Assembly: GCA_937924475.1 (NCBI GenBank)
Contig: CALDSV010000053.1
Location: forward strand, 1-44,173
Direction: 5' to 3'
Length of the DNA stretch: 44,173 nt
DNA from: an uncultured bacterium
GTDB taxonomy: Bacteria > Nitrospirota > Thermodesulfovibrionia > Thermodesulfovibrionales > Thermodesulfovibrionaceae
Position 1 is the stretch's first letter; each line of letters opens with the position of its first letter. Shown piece by piece: positions 1 to 9,904 of the stretch. The notes beneath the pieces are model-generated. The model made no database searches, had not been told where the DNA came from, and saw only the letters and a program-made list of their open reading frames with translations. A program made the position numbers and the translations under genes.

Positions 1-1
1 A

Positions 2-1201
2 ATGGGAAAGGCAAAATTTGAGAGGAAGAAGCCGCATGTAAATGTAGGGACCATAGGGCATATTGATCATGGAAAGACCACATTAACGGCAGCCATAACA
101 AAGTATTTGAATTTAAAGGGGATGGCGCAGTACAGGAGTTATGATCAGATAGACAATGCACCTGAGGAGAAAGCGAGAGGGATAACGATAAACACAGCGC
201 ATGTAGAGTATGAGACAGAAAAGAGGCATTATGCGCATGTAGACTGTCCTGGACATGCTGACTATATAAAGAACATGATAACTGGAGCGGCGCAGATGGA
301 TGGAGCCATATTAGTAGTGGCAGCCAATGATGGGCCGATGCCACAGACCAGAGAGCACATATTATTAGCGAGGCAAGTAGGGGTACCGTATATAGTAGTA
401 TTTATGAACAAGACCGACATGGTAGATGATCCTGAGTTATTGGACTTAGTAGAGCTTGAAGTGAGGGAGCTGCTAAGCAAGTATGGATTTCCTGGGGATG
501 AGATACCTATAGTTAAGGGTTCAGCGTTGAAGGCATTAGAGAGCAGCAGTAATGATCCTGGGGCAGAGGAGTACAAGTGTATACAGGAGCTACTGGAAGC
601 CTTAGACAGCTATATACCTGAGCCGGAGAGGCCGATAGACAAGCCATTTTTAATGCCGATAGAGGATGTATTTACCATATCAGGAAGGGGAACAGTAGTA
701 ACAGGTAGAGTAGAGAGGGGAGTAATAAAGGTAGGAGATGAAGTAGAGATAGTGGGATTGAGGGAGACGAGGAAGACGGTAGCGACTGGAGTAGAGATGT
801 TTAGGAAGATACTGGATGAAGGTAGAGCTGGAGACAACATAGGAGTATTATTGAGGGGAATAGGAAAGGAAGAAGTAGAAAGAGGGATGGTATTAGCGAA
901 GCCTGGAAGTATAACGCCGCATACGAAGTTTAAGGCAGAGGTATACGTATTGACGAAGGAAGAGGGAGGGAGGCACACACCATTTTTCAATGGATATAGG
1001 CCTCAGTTTTATTTTAGGACGACGGACGTAACTGGAGTGATAAAGTTACCGGAGGGAGTAGAGATGGTAATGCCTGGGGACAATGTGAATTTAAGTGTAG
1101 AGTTAATAGCACCTATAGCTATGGAAGAGGGATTGAGATTTGCCATAAGAGAAGGTGGAAGAACAGTAGGTGCAGGCGTAGTTACAGAGGTGTTGGAGTA
1201 A
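2..1201 (+). CDS. tuf: Elongation factor Tu
   Basis: GTPase that carries aminoacyl-tRNA to the ribosomal A site; 399 aa, full family length. All G motifs are visible: GHIDHGKT (19-26), RGITI (59-63), DCPGH (81-85), NKTD (136-139) and SAL (174-176), followed by the two beta-barrel domains. It lies directly ahead of rpsJ (one base gap), the classical str/S10 junction; fusA and rpsG are probably just outside the window. Codon use is unlike its neighbours: Val is nearly always GTA and Ile nearly always ATA. The start lies at the window edge, so its ribosome-binding site cannot be seen. Confidence 0.97.
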   Translation: MGKAKFERKKPHVNVGTIGHIDHGKTTLTAAITKYLNLKGMAQYRSYDQIDNAPEEKARGITINTAHVEYETEKRHYAHVDCPGHADYIKNMITGAAQMDGAILVVAANDGPMPQTREHILLARQVGVPYIVVFMNKTDMVDDPELLDLVELEVRELLSKYGFPGDEIPIVKGSALKALESSSNDPGAEEYKCIQELLEALDSYIPEPERPIDKPFLMPIEDVFTISGRGTVVTGRVERGVIKVGDEVEIVGLRETRKTVATGVEMFRKILDEGRAGDNIGVLLRGIGKEEVERGMVLAKPGSITPHTKFKAEVYVLTKEEGGRHTPFFNGYRPQFYFRTTDVTGVIKLPEGVEMVMPGDNVNLSVELIAPIAMEEGLRFAIREGGRTVGAGVVTEVLE

Positions 1202-1202
1202 A

Positions 1203-1508
1203 ATGGACCAAAAAATTAGAATAAAATTAAAAGCTTATGACCATAGAGTCCTTGACCAGTCAGTCAAGGAGATAGTAGATACTGTTAAAAAAACTGGAGC
1301 AAGAATAGCTGGACCAGTTCCTCTACCAACTAAAATAAGTAGGTATACCGTTTTAAGGTCTACTAATCAGGATAAAAAATCAAGAGAGCAATTTGAAATT
1401 CGTATACATAAAAGATTAATTGATATACACGATCCCACCCCTGAGACAGTAGAGGCTCTTTCTAAATTAGAGCTTGCTGCTGGGGTAGATGTGGAGATAA
1501 AGCTATGA
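1203..1508 (+). CDS. rpsJ: 30S ribosomal protein S10
   Basis: S10 (NusE) of the 30S head; also a partner of NusB in antitermination. 101 aa, close to the usual 102-105. Recognised from the [14 protein letters not shown] start, the [16 protein letters not shown] loop and the [14 protein letters not shown] segment. First gene of the S10 block. It starts one base after tuf and overlaps rplC by 4 bases (ATGA), so translation is probably coupled. Confidence 0.97.
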   Translation: MDQKIRIKLKAYDHRVLDQSVKEIVDTVKKTGARIAGPVPLPTKISRYTVLRSTNQDKKSREQFEIRIHKRLIDIHDPTPETVEALSKLELAAGVDVEIKL

Positions 1509-2122
1509 AAGCAATAATAGGAAAAAAAGTAGGAATGACACAAATTTTTGACGAAGATGGGAGGATAATTCCTGTCACTGTTATTGAAGCAGGACCTTGC
1601 TGGGTTGTGCAAGTAAGAAGCAGGGAAAAGGATGGCTATGAAGCGGTTCAATTAGGATTCAAGGAGGTAAGGAAAGAAAAGAAATTACCGAAACCACTTT
1701 TGGGAATTTTTAAAAAGGCTGGAGTACCTCCTTGTAGAGTCCTTAAGGAATTTAGAATGACAGGCTTTAATGTGGGAGATAAAATTACAGTGGAAATCTT
1801 CTCAAAGGGTGATGTAGTGAGTGTATCAGGTATTTCTAAAGGGAAGGGCTTTCAAGGTGTAATGAAAAGACATAATTTTAAGGGTGGACCAGATTCACAT
1901 GGTTCAATGTTTAACAGAGCACCGGGTTCTATCGGAGCAAGTTCCTTTCCTTCGAGAGTATGGAAAGGAAAAGGTATGGCAGGACATATGGGGAACGAAA
2001 GAGTAACAGTAAAAAATATAAAGATAGTTGATATCATCCCAGAACAGAATCTTATTTTAGTAAAAGGTGCTGTTCCGGGAGGAGAAAACGGAATATTAGA
2101 AATATGGAAGGTAGAACAATGA
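1505..2122 (+). CDS. rplC: 50S ribosomal protein L3
   Basis: Early-assembly 23S rRNA-binding protein, 205 aa. Begins [19 protein letters not shown] and carries the L3 signature around [18 protein letters not shown], which includes the loop that reaches the peptidyl transferase region. The Gln in GKGFQGV is the residue N5-methylated by PrmB in E. coli. Starts by ATGA overlap with rpsJ and ends in an ATGA overlap with rplD. Confidence 0.97.
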   Translation: MKAIIGKKVGMTQIFDEDGRIIPVTVIEAGPCWVVQVRSREKDGYEAVQLGFKEVRKEKKLPKPLLGIFKKAGVPPCRVLKEFRMTGFNVGDKITVEIFSKGDVVSVSGISKGKGFQGVMKRHNFKGGPDSHGSMFNRAPGSIGASSFPSRVWKGKGMAGHMGNERVTVKNIKIVDIIPEQNLILVKGAVPGGENGILEIWKVEQ

Positions 2123-2754
2123 TGGAGATGGAGATAAGAGATATTCATAATAACATTGTTGGCAAAAAGGAAGTCCCAGATATTGTCTTTAATAATCAGG
2201 CTTCTGAATCTGTTGTTCATTCAGCTGTTGTTGCATATATGGCAAACCAGAGACAAGGAACTCATGCAACAAAGACAAGAGCTATGGTTTCTGGTGGAGG
2301 GAGGAAGCCTTGGAGACAAAAACATACAGGGAGGGCAAGACATGGAAGTATTAGGTCTCCTCTATGGAGAAAAGGTGGCATAGTATTTGGACCACAACCA
2401 AGAGATTATTATATAAAACTTCCTAAGAAAATGAAGGAAACAGCTCTTTTTAAGGCTCTTACTCTTAAGTACAGGGACAATGAAATTTTGTTACTTGATA
2501 AACTTGAATTACTAAGACCAAAGACAAAGGATTTAGTGGAGATTCTAAAAAATCTTGAAATTTTTGGTAAATCTGTCCTTTTTGTATTACCTGAAAAAGA
2601 TGAAAATGTATTTCTTTCAGCAAGAAACATTCCTTATGTGGGAGTAGTTAGAGCAGGAGATTTAAATGCTTATTATATATCTTTATTTGAAAAGATTATT
2701 TTTACAGTTTCTGGCTTAGACAGATTATTACAGATTAAGGGGGTGACCTCCTAA
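2119..2754 (+). CDS. rplD: 50S ribosomal protein L4
   Basis: L4 lines the peptide exit tunnel; in some bacteria it autoregulates the S10 operon. 211 aa from the chosen start. An in-frame ATG 15 bases upstream exists, but the ATG at 2119 has an AAGG-type ribosome-binding site about 7 bases ahead and gives the ATGA overlap with rplC typical of this operon (2122 is an equally possible start). The tunnel loop is clear around [27 protein letters not shown]. Confidence 0.95.
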   Translation: MMEMEIRDIHNNIVGKKEVPDIVFNNQASESVVHSAVVAYMANQRQGTHATKTRAMVSGGGRKPWRQKHTGRARHGSIRSPLWRKGGIVFGPQPRDYYIKLPKKMKETALFKALTLKYRDNEILLLDKLELLRPKTKDLVEILKNLEIFGKSVLFVLPEKDENVFLSARNIPYVGVVRAGDLNAYYISLFEKIIFTVSGLDRLLQIKGVTS

Positions 2755-3047
2755 TGAGTCTAAATTTATACGAAATAATTAAAAGACCTTTATTTACAGA
2801 AAAAGCCATTAATCTTAAAGAGTCTGAGAATAAGATAATTGTTGAGGTTCATCCCAAGGCAAACAAGATTCAGATTAAAAAGGCTTTTGAGGAATGCTTT
2901 AAAGTAAAGGTTGAAAGAGTTGCGGTTATAAATGTTAAGCCTCGAATTAAAAGAGTTGGGCTTCACTACACACAAACCCAAAGGATTAAAAAGGCAATAG
3001 TAACCCTTAAAGAAGGGGAAAAATTAGATCTAATAGAGGGTGTCTAA
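2754..3047 (+). CDS. rplW: 50S ribosomal protein L23
   Basis: L23 sits at the tunnel exit and is the docking site for trigger factor and SRP. 97 aa, normal length. Recognised from the start ([11 protein letters not shown]) and the [20 protein letters not shown] core. The first base of its ATG is the last base of the rplD stop codon; a GGGGTGA stretch upstream can serve as ribosome-binding site. Confidence 0.96.
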   Translation: MSLNLYEIIKRPLFTEKAINLKESENKIIVEVHPKANKIQIKKAFEECFKVKVERVAVINVKPRIKRVGLHYTQTQRIKKAIVTLKEGEKLDLIEGV

Positions 3048-3865
3048 TGGGAATAAAAAGATGTAAACCAACATCAGCAGGTAGAAGATTTGTAACTTAT
3101 CCTGATTTTAGTGAAATAACAGCAGATAAACCTTATGAGCCTTTAACAATTTGCATTAAAAAAAGAAAGGGTAGAAATAATCAGGGTAGAATCACTTCCT
3201 GGTTAAAGGGTGGTGGCAACAGGAAGTTATACAGAATAATTGATTTTAAGAGAGATAAGTACCATATTCCAGCAAAAGTAGCAAGCATAGAGTATGATCC
3301 AAACAGATCAGCAAGAATTGCTCTTCTTAAATACAGAGATGGTGAATATAGATATATTCTCGCTCCTGATGGATTAAAAGTTGGAGATACGGTGATGAGT
3401 GGAGAGGGAGTAGATATAAAGGTGGGGAATGCTTTACCTCTCAAGGAAATACCACTGGGTACAATGATTCACAATATTGAGATTTATCCTAAAGGTGGAG
3501 GAAAGCTTGTAAGAAGCGCTGGTACTGCTGCGCAACTTATGGCAAAAGAAGGTAAATATGCTCATATAAAGTTACCCTCAGGCGAGATGAGACTAATAAG
3601 TGTGAATTGTATGGCCACTATAGGTCAAGTAAGTAATCTTGATCATGAGAATATAATTATTGGAAAAGCTGGTAGAATGAGACATATGGGAAGAAGACCT
3701 TCTGTTAGAGGAGTTGCCATGAACCCCATTGATCACCCCTTGGGTGGTGGAGAGGGTAAGTCCTCCGGAGGTAGACCTGCTTGCTCTCCTTGGGGTAAAC
3801 CTGAAGGTGTAAAAACAAGAAAGAACAAAAAAACTGATAAATTTATTGTAAAGAGAAGGAAGTAA
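3047..3865 (+). CDS. rplB: 50S ribosomal protein L2
   Basis: L2 binds 23S rRNA near the peptidyl transferase centre and is needed for subunit joining. 272 aa, family length. The C-terminal signature is clear ([17 protein letters not shown], then [11 protein letters not shown]). The segment reads GRPACSPWG where E. coli has GKHPVTPWG, so the His229 position is Pro, a variant also seen in Thermus-type L2. Starts in a one-base overlap with rplW. Confidence 0.97.
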   Translation: MGIKRCKPTSAGRRFVTYPDFSEITADKPYEPLTICIKKRKGRNNQGRITSWLKGGGNRKLYRIIDFKRDKYHIPAKVASIEYDPNRSARIALLKYRDGEYRYILAPDGLKVGDTVMSGEGVDIKVGNALPLKEIPLGTMIHNIEIYPKGGGKLVRSAGTAAQLMAKEGKYAHIKLPSGEMRLISVNCMATIGQVSNLDHENIIIGKAGRMRHMGRRPSVRGVAMNPIDHPLGGGEGKSSGGRPACSPWGKPEGVKTRKNKKTDKFIVKRRK

Positions 3866-3876
3866 GGGGGTAGAAA

Positions 3877-4164
3877 GTGGCAAGATCATTAAAAAAAGGT
3901 CCCTTTGTTGATGAGAAACTGATGGAAAAAGTAAGAAAAGCAATTGAAAGCGGAGATAAAAAACCAATTAAAACTTGGTCAAGAAGGTCTACTATTGTTC
4001 CTGAATTTATTGGTTTAACTTTTGCAGTTCATAATGGGAAGAAATTCATCCCTGTATATGTTACTGAAAATATGATAGGTCATAAATTGGGTGAATTTGC
4101 ACCAACCAGAACTTTTAAGGGCCATGCTGGCTCTGAAGAAAAGAAAAAGGCTAAGGGGAAATAA
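3877..4164 (+). CDS. rpsS: 30S ribosomal protein S19
   Basis: S19 pairs with S13 in the 30S head and contacts the A-site tRNA and intersubunit bridge. 95 aa. Starts at GTG ([14 protein letters not shown] follows), with an AAGGGGG ribosome-binding site about 10 bases upstream. The conserved ITEN-like and [16 protein letters not shown] segments are present (here [21 protein letters not shown] split across the C-terminal half). Confidence 0.96.
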   Translation: MARSLKKGPFVDEKLMEKVRKAIESGDKKPIKTWSRRSTIVPEFIGLTFAVHNGKKFIPVYVTENMIGHKLGEFAPTRTFKGHAGSEEKKKAKGK

Positions 4165-4167
4165 AAG

Positions 4168-4509
4168 ATGGAAGCAAGGGCAATATTAAGATATGCTCGA
4201 ATAACTCCTACTAAAGCAAGAAGAGTTATTAATTTGATAAGAGGTAAAAAAGCTGGTGAAGCTTTATTAACATTAAAATACATGCCTCACAGAGGTGCGA
4301 GGATCATAGAAAAGTTATTGAGGTCTGCTTTAGCAAATGCAGAACAGAAAAATCCCAGACTTGATATAGATTCCTTAAAAATTGTAAAAGCCTATGTTGA
4401 TCAAGGACCAATGATGAAAAGAATAGAGACAAGAGCAATGGGAAGAGCAAACATAATCAAGAAGAAGACTTCTCACATAACTATATATGTTAGTTCAGAA
4501 GAAAATTAA
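4168..4509 (+). CDS. rplV: 50S ribosomal protein L22
   Basis: L22 contacts all 23S rRNA domains and its beta-hairpin lines the exit tunnel. 113 aa, normal length. Recognised from ARITPTKARRVINLIRGKK, and from the hairpin and C-terminal part GPMMKRIETRAMGRANIIKKKTSHITI. Only three bases separate it from rpsS. Confidence 0.96.
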   Translation: MEARAILRYARITPTKARRVINLIRGKKAGEALLTLKYMPHRGARIIEKLLRSALANAEQKNPRLDIDSLKIVKAYVDQGPMMKRIETRAMGRANIIKKKTSHITIYVSSEEN

Positions 4510-4524
4510 ACCGGGGGTGTAAGA

Positions 4525-5175
4525 TTGGGTCAAAAAACAAATCCAATAGGTAACAGATTAGGCATAATTAGGACATGGGAAAGTAGATGGTTTGCTAAGA
4601 AAGGTTATGCAGATCAGCTTATAGAGGATTTAAAGCTAAGGAAAACTCTAAAAGAAAAGCTTTATCATGCTGGTATATCAAAAATTGAAATAGAAAGAGT
4701 TGGAGAAAAAATCAAAGTATTAATCTTTGCAGCAAGACCCGGTATAATAATTGGCAAAAAAGGTGCAGAAGTAGAAAAATTAAAAAAAGAAATAGAAGAC
4801 ATGACAGGCAAAACAGCGAATGTTGAGATAAAGGAAGTAAGAAGACCTGAACTTGATGCCCAGCTTGTTGCCGAAAATATAGCTTTGCAGATCGAAAAAA
4901 GAGTTGCCTATCGTAGGGCTATGAAAAGAGCTGTGGCTTCATCTATTAGATTCGGTGCTAAAGGAATAAGAGTATCTTGTGCAGGAAGATTAGCTGGAGC
5001 GGAAATAGCAAGAACAGAGTGGTATAGAGAAGGAAGGGTGCCTTTAAGCACTTTTAGAGCTGATATAGATTATGGCTTTGCTGAAGCTAAAACTACCTAT
5101 GGAGTTATAGGCGTTAAAGTTTGGATATTCAAAGGCGAAGTACAGCCAGGTCAATATATAAATTATAACTACTAA
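4525..5175 (+). CDS. rpsC: 30S ribosomal protein S3
   Basis: S3 forms the mRNA entry tunnel with S4 and S5 and carries the ribosomal helicase activity. 216 aa. Start is TTG at 4525, supported by the conserved [12 protein letters not shown] that follows and a GGGGGTG ribosome-binding site ahead. The KH type 2 domain contains [15 protein letters not shown]; the C-terminal half has the [20 protein letters not shown] signature. Confidence 0.96.
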   Translation: MGQKTNPIGNRLGIIRTWESRWFAKKGYADQLIEDLKLRKTLKEKLYHAGISKIEIERVGEKIKVLIFAARPGIIIGKKGAEVEKLKKEIEDMTGKTANVEIKEVRRPELDAQLVAENIALQIEKRVAYRRAMKRAVASSIRFGAKGIRVSCAGRLAGAEIARTEWYREGRVPLSTFRADIDYGFAEAKTTYGVIGVKVWIFKGEVQPGQYINYNY

Positions 5176-5195
5176 AATAGTGTGAGGTATGAGTT

Positions 5196-5615
5196 ATGTT
5201 AGCTCCTAAGAAAGTAAAATTTCGTAAGATGCAAAAAGGCAGGATGAAAGGTATTGCTTACAGAGGTAGTTCTGTATCCTTTGGCGAATATGGATTAAAG
5301 GCATTAGAACCTGCCTGGATTACATCCAGACAGATAGAGGCTGCAAGAGTAGCTATAATGAGACATGCAAAGAAAGGTTGTAAACTATGGATAAGGATAT
5401 TTCCAGATAAGCCCATTACAAGAAAACCAGCTGAAACAAGGATGGGAAAAGGTAAAGGAAATCCAGAATTTTGGGTAGCTGTAGTAAAGCCTGGAAGAGT
5501 GATGTTTGAAATTGCAGGAGTCTCTGAGGAGGTTGCTAAGGAAGCCTTTGAACTTGCCTCACATAAGCTACCAATAAAAACAAAATTTGTTAAAAGGCAG
5601 GAGAGTTTTGTATGA
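5196..5615 (+). CDS. rplP: 50S ribosomal protein L16
   Basis: L16 helps organise the A-site and is one of the last proteins to assemble. 139 aa. Begins [19 protein letters not shown] and has [20 protein letters not shown] and the [24 protein letters not shown] signature. A 4-base ATGA overlap leads into rpmC. Confidence 0.97.
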   Translation: MLAPKKVKFRKMQKGRMKGIAYRGSSVSFGEYGLKALEPAWITSRQIEAARVAIMRHAKKGCKLWIRIFPDKPITRKPAETRMGKGKGNPEFWVAVVKPGRVMFEIAGVSEEVAKEAFELASHKLPIKTKFVKRQESFV

Positions 5616-5845
5616 AAGCTTTAGAATTAAGAAACTTATCAATAGATGAGTTAAAGAAAAAGGAGTTAGAGCTTAGGAAAGAACTATTTAATTTGAGATT
5701 TCAATTAGCTAAAGGTGAATTACAAAATGTTAGAAGAATAAGAGCTGTCAGAAAGGATATAGCAAGAATATTAACAATAATAACAGAGAAAAATAGATCT
5801 TATCCTCAGGGCGAAGCCCCAAATAATAAAAAGAAAGATGCCTAA
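5612..5845 (+). CDS. rpmC: 50S ribosomal protein L29
   Basis: Small helical-hairpin protein next to the tunnel exit. 77 aa; the core ([47 protein letters not shown]) is followed by a slightly long polar tail ending NNKKKDA. Overlaps rplP by 4 bases. Confidence 0.95.
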   Translation: MKALELRNLSIDELKKKELELRKELFNLRFQLAKGELQNVRRIRAVRKDIARILTIITEKNRSYPQGEAPNNKKKDA

Positions 5846-5857
5846 GGAGTTGAGAAT

Positions 5858-6109
5858 ATGCCTAAGAAGATATTAAAAGGTATTGTTATCAGTGACAAAA
5901 TGGATAAAACAGTTGTTGTCTCTGTTGAAAGAGCCTTTCAACATCCTTTATATAAAAAGACCATAAGGAGCAGAAAAAAATATAAGGCTCATGATGAAAA
6001 TAATGCTTGTAAAGTTGGTGATAGAGTAGCGATTATTGAGAGCAGGCCTATAAGTAAAACTAAAAAATGGAAAGTTTTTAGAATACTAAAGGAGGGCGAG
6101 GAGACATGA
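5858..6109 (+). CDS. rpsQ: 30S ribosomal protein S17
   Basis: OB-fold primary 16S rRNA-binding protein. 83 aa. The family pattern is clear: [20 protein letters not shown], then [19 protein letters not shown] and [20 protein letters not shown]. Preceded by an AAGGAG site; ends in an ATGA overlap with rplN. Confidence 0.96.
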   Translation: MPKKILKGIVISDKMDKTVVVSVERAFQHPLYKKTIRSRKKYKAHDENNACKVGDRVAIIESRPISKTKKWKVFRILKEGEET

Positions 6110-6474
6110 TACAACCCAGAAGTATTCTCGAGGTTGCTGATAACTCTGGAGCTAAGAAAGTTCAATGTATTAGAGTAATGGGAGGATCTAACAGAAAATA
6201 TGCTACTCTCGGTGATGTTATAGTTGTAAGTGTAAAGGAAGCCTTGCCTGACAGTAATATAAAAAAAGGCTCTGTAGTAAAAGCTGTAATTGTTAGATTG
6301 AAAAGAACAGTAAGAAGAGTTGATGGTTCATATATAAGATTTGATCAGAATGCAGTTGTAATAGTTAATAATCAGTTAGAACCTATAGGAACAAGAATAT
6401 TTGGACCTGTTGCAAGGGAGTTAAGATGGAAAGAGTTTACTAAAATTGTCTCCCTTGCGCCAGAAGTTATATAG
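6106..6474 (+). CDS. rplN: 50S ribosomal protein L14
   Basis: L14 contributes to intersubunit bridges and is the RsfS silencing-factor docking site in other bacteria. 122 aa, exact family length. Signatures: [20 protein letters not shown], the [11 protein letters not shown] segment, and [11 protein letters not shown] near the C-terminus. Translation start overlaps the rpsQ stop. Confidence 0.97.
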   Translation: MIQPRSILEVADNSGAKKVQCIRVMGGSNRKYATLGDVIVVSVKEALPDSNIKKGSVVKAVIVRLKRTVRRVDGSYIRFDQNAVVIVNNQLEPIGTRIFGPVARELRWKEFTKIVSLAPEVI

Positions 6475-6488
6475 CATGGAGGATAGAA

Positions 6489-6806
6489 GTGAGCTTAAGA
6501 GTTAAAAAAGGTGACAATGTGGTTATTTTATGGGGTAAAGACAAAGATAAAAAGGGAAGAGTAATTTCAGTTTTACCAAAAAAAGAAAAGGTGATAGTGG
6601 AGGGAGTAAATCTAATAAAGAAGCATCAGAAACCTACCCGAAAATACCCTCAAGGCGGAATAATTGAGAAGGAAAATCCAATTCCCCTTTGTAAGGTAAT
6701 GTTGATATGTCCAAAGTGTGAGAAACCAACAAGAATCGGGGCTAATATTCTTGAGGATGGTAGAAAGGTGAGAGTTTGTAAGAAGTGCAAGGAGGTTATC
6801 GATTAA
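6489..6806 (+). CDS. rplX: 50S ribosomal protein L24, zinc-ribbon type
   Basis: Assembly-initiator protein of the 50S subunit. 105 aa with the KOW-type start ([20 protein letters not shown]) and [11 protein letters not shown]. Start is GTG with a GGAGG site upstream. The C-terminal part holds CPKC (74-77) and CKKC (97-100), a probable zinc ribbon; many L24 proteins, such as that of B. subtilis, lack these cysteines. Confidence 0.96.
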   Translation: MSLRVKKGDNVVILWGKDKDKKGRVISVLPKKEKVIVEGVNLIKKHQKPTRKYPQGGIIEKENPIPLCKVMLICPKCEKPTRIGANILEDGRKVRVCKKCKEVID

Positions 6807-7381
6807 TGGGTAAAGATAAAGAAGTAAAAGAAGTAAAATATGTACCAAGATTGAAAGAAAAATATTATAAAGAGATTATTCCCTCTTTGATGAAGAAATT
6901 TAACTATAAAAACATAATGGAAGTGCCAAAATTAGAAAAAATCATAGTTCATGTTACTCTTGGAGAGGCAATTCAAAATATAAAGTTACTGGATGCTGCG
7001 GAAAAGCAACTGGCACAAATTACAGGACAAAAGCCAATAATTACGAAAGCTAAAAAACCTCTTGCTGCCTTCAAACTTAAAAAAGGAATGCCTATAGGTT
7101 GCAAAGTAACATTAAGAAGAGAGAAAATGTATGAGTTTCTTGATAGATTAATATCCTTAGCATTACCAAGAATCAGAGATTTTAAAGGAATCTCACCGAA
7201 ATCTTTTGATGGTAGGGGTAATTATTCTTTTGGAATAAAAGAGCAATTTATATTTCCTGAGATAGATTATGATAAAGTAGAAATGATTCATGGTTTAGAT
7301 ATTACAATCTGTACAACAGCTAAGACTGATCAAGAAGCAAGAGAGTTATTAAGAGAATTTGGAATGCCATTTAGAAGATAA
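6806..7381 (+). CDS. rplE: 50S ribosomal protein L5
   Basis: 5S rRNA-binding protein of the central protuberance. 191 aa from ATG 6806. A longer frame opens at GTG 6785 inside rplX, but AAGGAGGT lies at 6789-6796, ideally placed for the ATG whose first base is the last of the rplX stop. Signatures: [39 protein letters not shown] and [20 protein letters not shown]. The N-terminus is about ten residues longer than in E. coli. Confidence 0.96.
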   Translation: MGKDKEVKEVKYVPRLKEKYYKEIIPSLMKKFNYKNIMEVPKLEKIIVHVTLGEAIQNIKLLDAAEKQLAQITGQKPIITKAKKPLAAFKLKKGMPIGCKVTLRREKMYEFLDRLISLALPRIRDFKGISPKSFDGRGNYSFGIKEQFIFPEIDYDKVEMIHGLDITICTTAKTDQEARELLREFGMPFRR

Positions 7382-7390
7382 GGAGGAGTT

Positions 7391-7576
7391 GTGGCAAGGA
7401 AAAGTAAAATAGAAAGAGCAAAATATCCACCAAAATTTAAAGTTCGAGTAAGAAATCGTTGTAAGGTTTGCGGACGGCCAAGAGGTTATCTTAGGCAGTT
7501 TGGTTTATGTAGAATATGTTTCAGATTTTTGGCTAACTCTGGGAAGATTCCCGGAGTTGTTAAGTCAAGTTGGTAA
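7391..7576 (+). CDS. rpsN: 30S ribosomal protein S14, zinc type
   Basis: Late-assembling 30S head protein. 61 aa, the short zinc-binding form (often called S14 type Z) rather than the ~100 aa zinc-free form. Ligands C24, C27, C40 and C43 (CKVC and CRIC) are intact. GTG start with TAAGGAGG directly upstream. Confidence 0.97.
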   Translation: MARKSKIERAKYPPKFKVRVRNRCKVCGRPRGYLRQFGLCRICFRFLANSGKIPGVVKSSW

Positions 7577-7588
7577 AGGGGTGATATT

Positions 7589-7984
7589 ATGATGACAGAT
7601 GTAATTTCAGACATGCTTACTCGCATTAGAAACGGAATCATTGTAAAAGCTGATAAAGTAGACATCCCAGCATCGAGATTAAAGATTGAGATTGCAAAAA
7701 TTATGAAAGAAGAAGGATTTATAAAATCTTACAAGATAATAAAGGACAAAAAACAGGGTATTTTACGAATAAATCTAAAATATACGCCAGAGGGAGAATC
7801 AGTTATAACTAATTTAAAAAGGATTAGTAAACCTGGTAGAAGAGTCTATATAGGGAAAGATGAAATTCCTCATGTAATGGGTGGTTTGGGAATAGCCATA
7901 ATAACTACGTCACAAGGTATTATGACAGATAAAGAATGCCGCCAAAAAGGTTTAGGCGGAGAAGTATTATGTTATGTTTGGTAA
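7589..7984 (+). CDS. rpsH: 30S ribosomal protein S8
   Basis: Primary 16S rRNA binder and, in E. coli, translational repressor of the spc operon. 131 aa. Recognised from [15 protein letters not shown] and the C-terminal [20 protein letters not shown], where the conserved Gly-rich and Ser-containing RNA-binding loop lies. Starts with two consecutive ATGs after an AAGGGGTG site; either could be used. Confidence 0.96.
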   Translation: MMTDVISDMLTRIRNGIIVKADKVDIPASRLKIEIAKIMKEEGFIKSYKIIKDKKQGILRINLKYTPEGESVITNLKRISKPGRRVYIGKDEIPHVMGGLGIAIITTSQGIMTDKECRQKGLGGEVLCYVW

Positions 7985-7995
7985 GGGGTGATATA

Positions 7996-8538
7996 ATGTC
8001 AAGAATAGGTAAGAAGCCAATTCAAATTCCTAATGGAGTGGAAGTTAAAATTGAAAGCAACAATGTTTATGTAAAAGGACCAAAAGGCCAGTTAAACTAT
8101 ACTTTACCTGAAGGTATTACTTTAAAATTAGAGGAAAAAACACTTACAATAACAAGAAATGGGGATGATAAAAAGCAAAGAGCAATGCATGGTTTAACAA
8201 GGAGTTTGCTCTATAACATGATTACAGGAGTTTCTGAAGGATTTAGTAGAAGTTTGCAAATACATGGAGTAGGCTATAGAGCACAGGTAAGTGGCGATAA
8301 ATTAATTCTAAATGTAGGGTATTCTCATCCTGTAGAGTTTAAGTTACCAGAAGGGATTAAAGCAGTTGTGGACGAAAAACAAACAACAATTACTATTCAA
8401 GGTATTGATAAACAATTGGTAGGACAAGTGGCTGCAAATATTAGATCAATTAGACCTCCCGATGCCTATAAAGGGAAAGGTATTAGATATGCTGATGAAG
8501 TTTTAAAGCTTAAACCTGGTAAGACTGGAAAGAAATAA
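7996..8538 (+). CDS. rplF: 50S ribosomal protein L6
   Basis: L6 lies near the factor-binding site of the 50S subunit. 180 aa from ATG 7996. The frame is open further upstream (to 7936) inside rpsH, but [16 protein letters not shown] is the normal L6 N-terminus and AAGGGGTG sits just ahead. The C-terminal signature is [16 protein letters not shown]. Confidence 0.96.
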   Translation: MSRIGKKPIQIPNGVEVKIESNNVYVKGPKGQLNYTLPEGITLKLEEKTLTITRNGDDKKQRAMHGLTRSLLYNMITGVSEGFSRSLQIHGVGYRAQVSGDKLILNVGYSHPVEFKLPEGIKAVVDEKQTTITIQGIDKQLVGQVAANIRSIRPPDAYKGKGIRYADEVLKLKPGKTGKK

Positions 8539-8549
8539 GGAGGACGACT

Positions 8550-8909
8550 TTGCGAGACAGGAAAGAATTAAAAGAAAGAAGACACAAAAGAATAAGGAAA
8601 AAAGTTTTTGGAACACCAGAAAGGCCAAGACTTTGTGTTTATAAAAGCCTTAATCACATATATGCTCAAATAATTGATGATACAAAAGGAAATACTATTG
8701 TATCTGCTTCAACCTTAGATAAAGAAATAAGACAGTTACCGGGTAATAAGAGTAATATTGCTTTCGCAAAAAAAGTAGGGGAGCTCATAGCAGAAAGGGC
8801 ATTAAATGTTGGAGTAACAAAGATAGTTTTTGATAGAGCTGGCTATAAATATCATGGATGCATTAAAGCTCTTGCAGATGCTGCAAGGGAAAAAGGGCTT
8901 CAATTCTAA
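8550..8909 (+). CDS. rplR: 50S ribosomal protein L18
   Basis: 5S rRNA-binding protein. 119 aa, normal length. TTG start with AAGGAGGA upstream. Family segments: [24 protein letters not shown] and the C-terminal [27 protein letters not shown]. Confidence 0.96.
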   Translation: MRDRKELKERRHKRIRKKVFGTPERPRLCVYKSLNHIYAQIIDDTKGNTIVSASTLDKEIRQLPGNKSNIAFAKKVGELIAERALNVGVTKIVFDRAGYKYHGCIKALADAAREKGLQF

Positions 8910-8918
8910 GGAGGAGTG

Positions 8919-9461
8919 ATGAAAGGGGAAAGAATTAATCCTGAGGAATTTAATTTAAAAGACAAGGTGGTTTTCATAAATAGAGTTGCTAAAGTAGTAA
9001 AAGGTGGAAGAAGATTTTCCTTTAGTGCCCTTGTAGTAGTGGGAAATGAGGCAGGGATAGTTGGTTTTGGCAAAGGGAAAGCAGCAGAGGTTCCTGATGC
9101 TATTAGAAAAGCTATAGATAAAGCTAAGAAAAATCTGATAAGGTTTCCCCTAAAAGATACAACCATTCCTCATAGAGTTGAATTTAAATGCGGAGCAACA
9201 AAAATAGTTATTAATCCAGCTCCTAAAGGTACAGGAATAATAGCAGGTGGTCCTGCAAGAGCAGTCTTCGAGGTTGCAGGAGTTCAGGATGTTGTAGCTA
9301 AGGTTTTAGGAAGTCACAATCCTTTTAATTCTGTTAGCGCCACTGTAGGCGCTCTTAAAAGTTTAAAAGATCCTTCTTTAGTTATGAAATTAAGGATAAA
9401 GGCAACAGAGACTGAACAAATAGAAGAAAATCAAGTGCAGCAGGAGGAGAAAGTTTCATGA
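8919..9461 (+). CDS. rpsE: 30S ribosomal protein S5
   Basis: S5 acts in translational accuracy and forms part of the mRNA entry. 180 aa from ATG 8919. A GTG lies one codon earlier, but it is too close to the TAAGGAGG site. Double-stranded RNA-binding fold with [18 protein letters not shown] and [21 protein letters not shown]-terminal half [20 protein letters not shown]. Followed directly by rplO by ATGA overlap, leaving no space for rpmD. Confidence 0.96.
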   Translation: MKGERINPEEFNLKDKVVFINRVAKVVKGGRRFSFSALVVVGNEAGIVGFGKGKAAEVPDAIRKAIDKAKKNLIRFPLKDTTIPHRVEFKCGATKIVINPAPKGTGIIAGGPARAVFEVAGVQDVVAKVLGSHNPFNSVSATVGALKSLKDPSLVMKLRIKATETEQIEENQVQQEEKVS

Positions 9462-9904
9462 AAATATATGAGTTAAAACCAGCAGAGGGAAGTAAAAGGA
9501 GACCTAAAAGAATTGGTAGAGGTCTCGGTTCTGGTCATGGAAGAACTTCTACAAAAGGCCATAAAGGCCAGAAAGCTCGTTCCGGAGGCGCAAAAGGTCC
9601 TGGATTTGAGGGAGGACAGATGCCCCTTCAGAGAAGAATTCCGAAAAGAGGTTTTTCCAATGCACTATTTAAAAAAGAGTATGCAATTGTAAATTTGGAT
9701 GACATAAATAAAATCATTGATGAAGTAGAAGTCATTACCCCGGAAATTCTTTTGCAGAAGGGAATCATAAATAAACTTAAAAGTGGTTTGAAAGTATTAG
9801 GAAATGGAGATATAAATAAGGCAATTACCATAAAAACTCATGCAATAAGCAAAACAGCCCGCCAGAAAATTGAAGTAAAAGGTGGTAAGGTAGAGGTTTT
9901 ATAG
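9458..9904 (+). CDS. rplO: 50S ribosomal protein L15
   Basis: Late-assembly 50S protein. 148 aa. The glycine-rich N-terminus is typical ([28 protein letters not shown] in two parts), then [19 protein letters not shown]. Starts in an ATGA overlap with rpsE, where rpmD (L30) would normally intervene; stop overlaps the secY start by one base. Confidence 0.96.
   Translation: MKIYELKPAEGSKRRPKRIGRGLGSGHGRTSTKGHKGQKARSGGAKGPGFEGGQMPLQRRIPKRGFSNALFKKEYAIVNLDDINKIIDEVEVITPEILLQKGIINKLKSGLKVLGNGDINKAITIKTHAISKTARQKIEVKGGKVEVL

Noticed and set aside
3710-3800. Pro in place of the E. coli His229 in L2
   Set aside because: It is a known natural variant of L2 (for example GRPPASPWG in Thermus), so it is not an anomaly.
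7936-7995. N-terminal extension of rplF into rpsH
   Set aside because: Extra residues do not match L6, and the ATG at 7996 has a proper ribosome-binding site.
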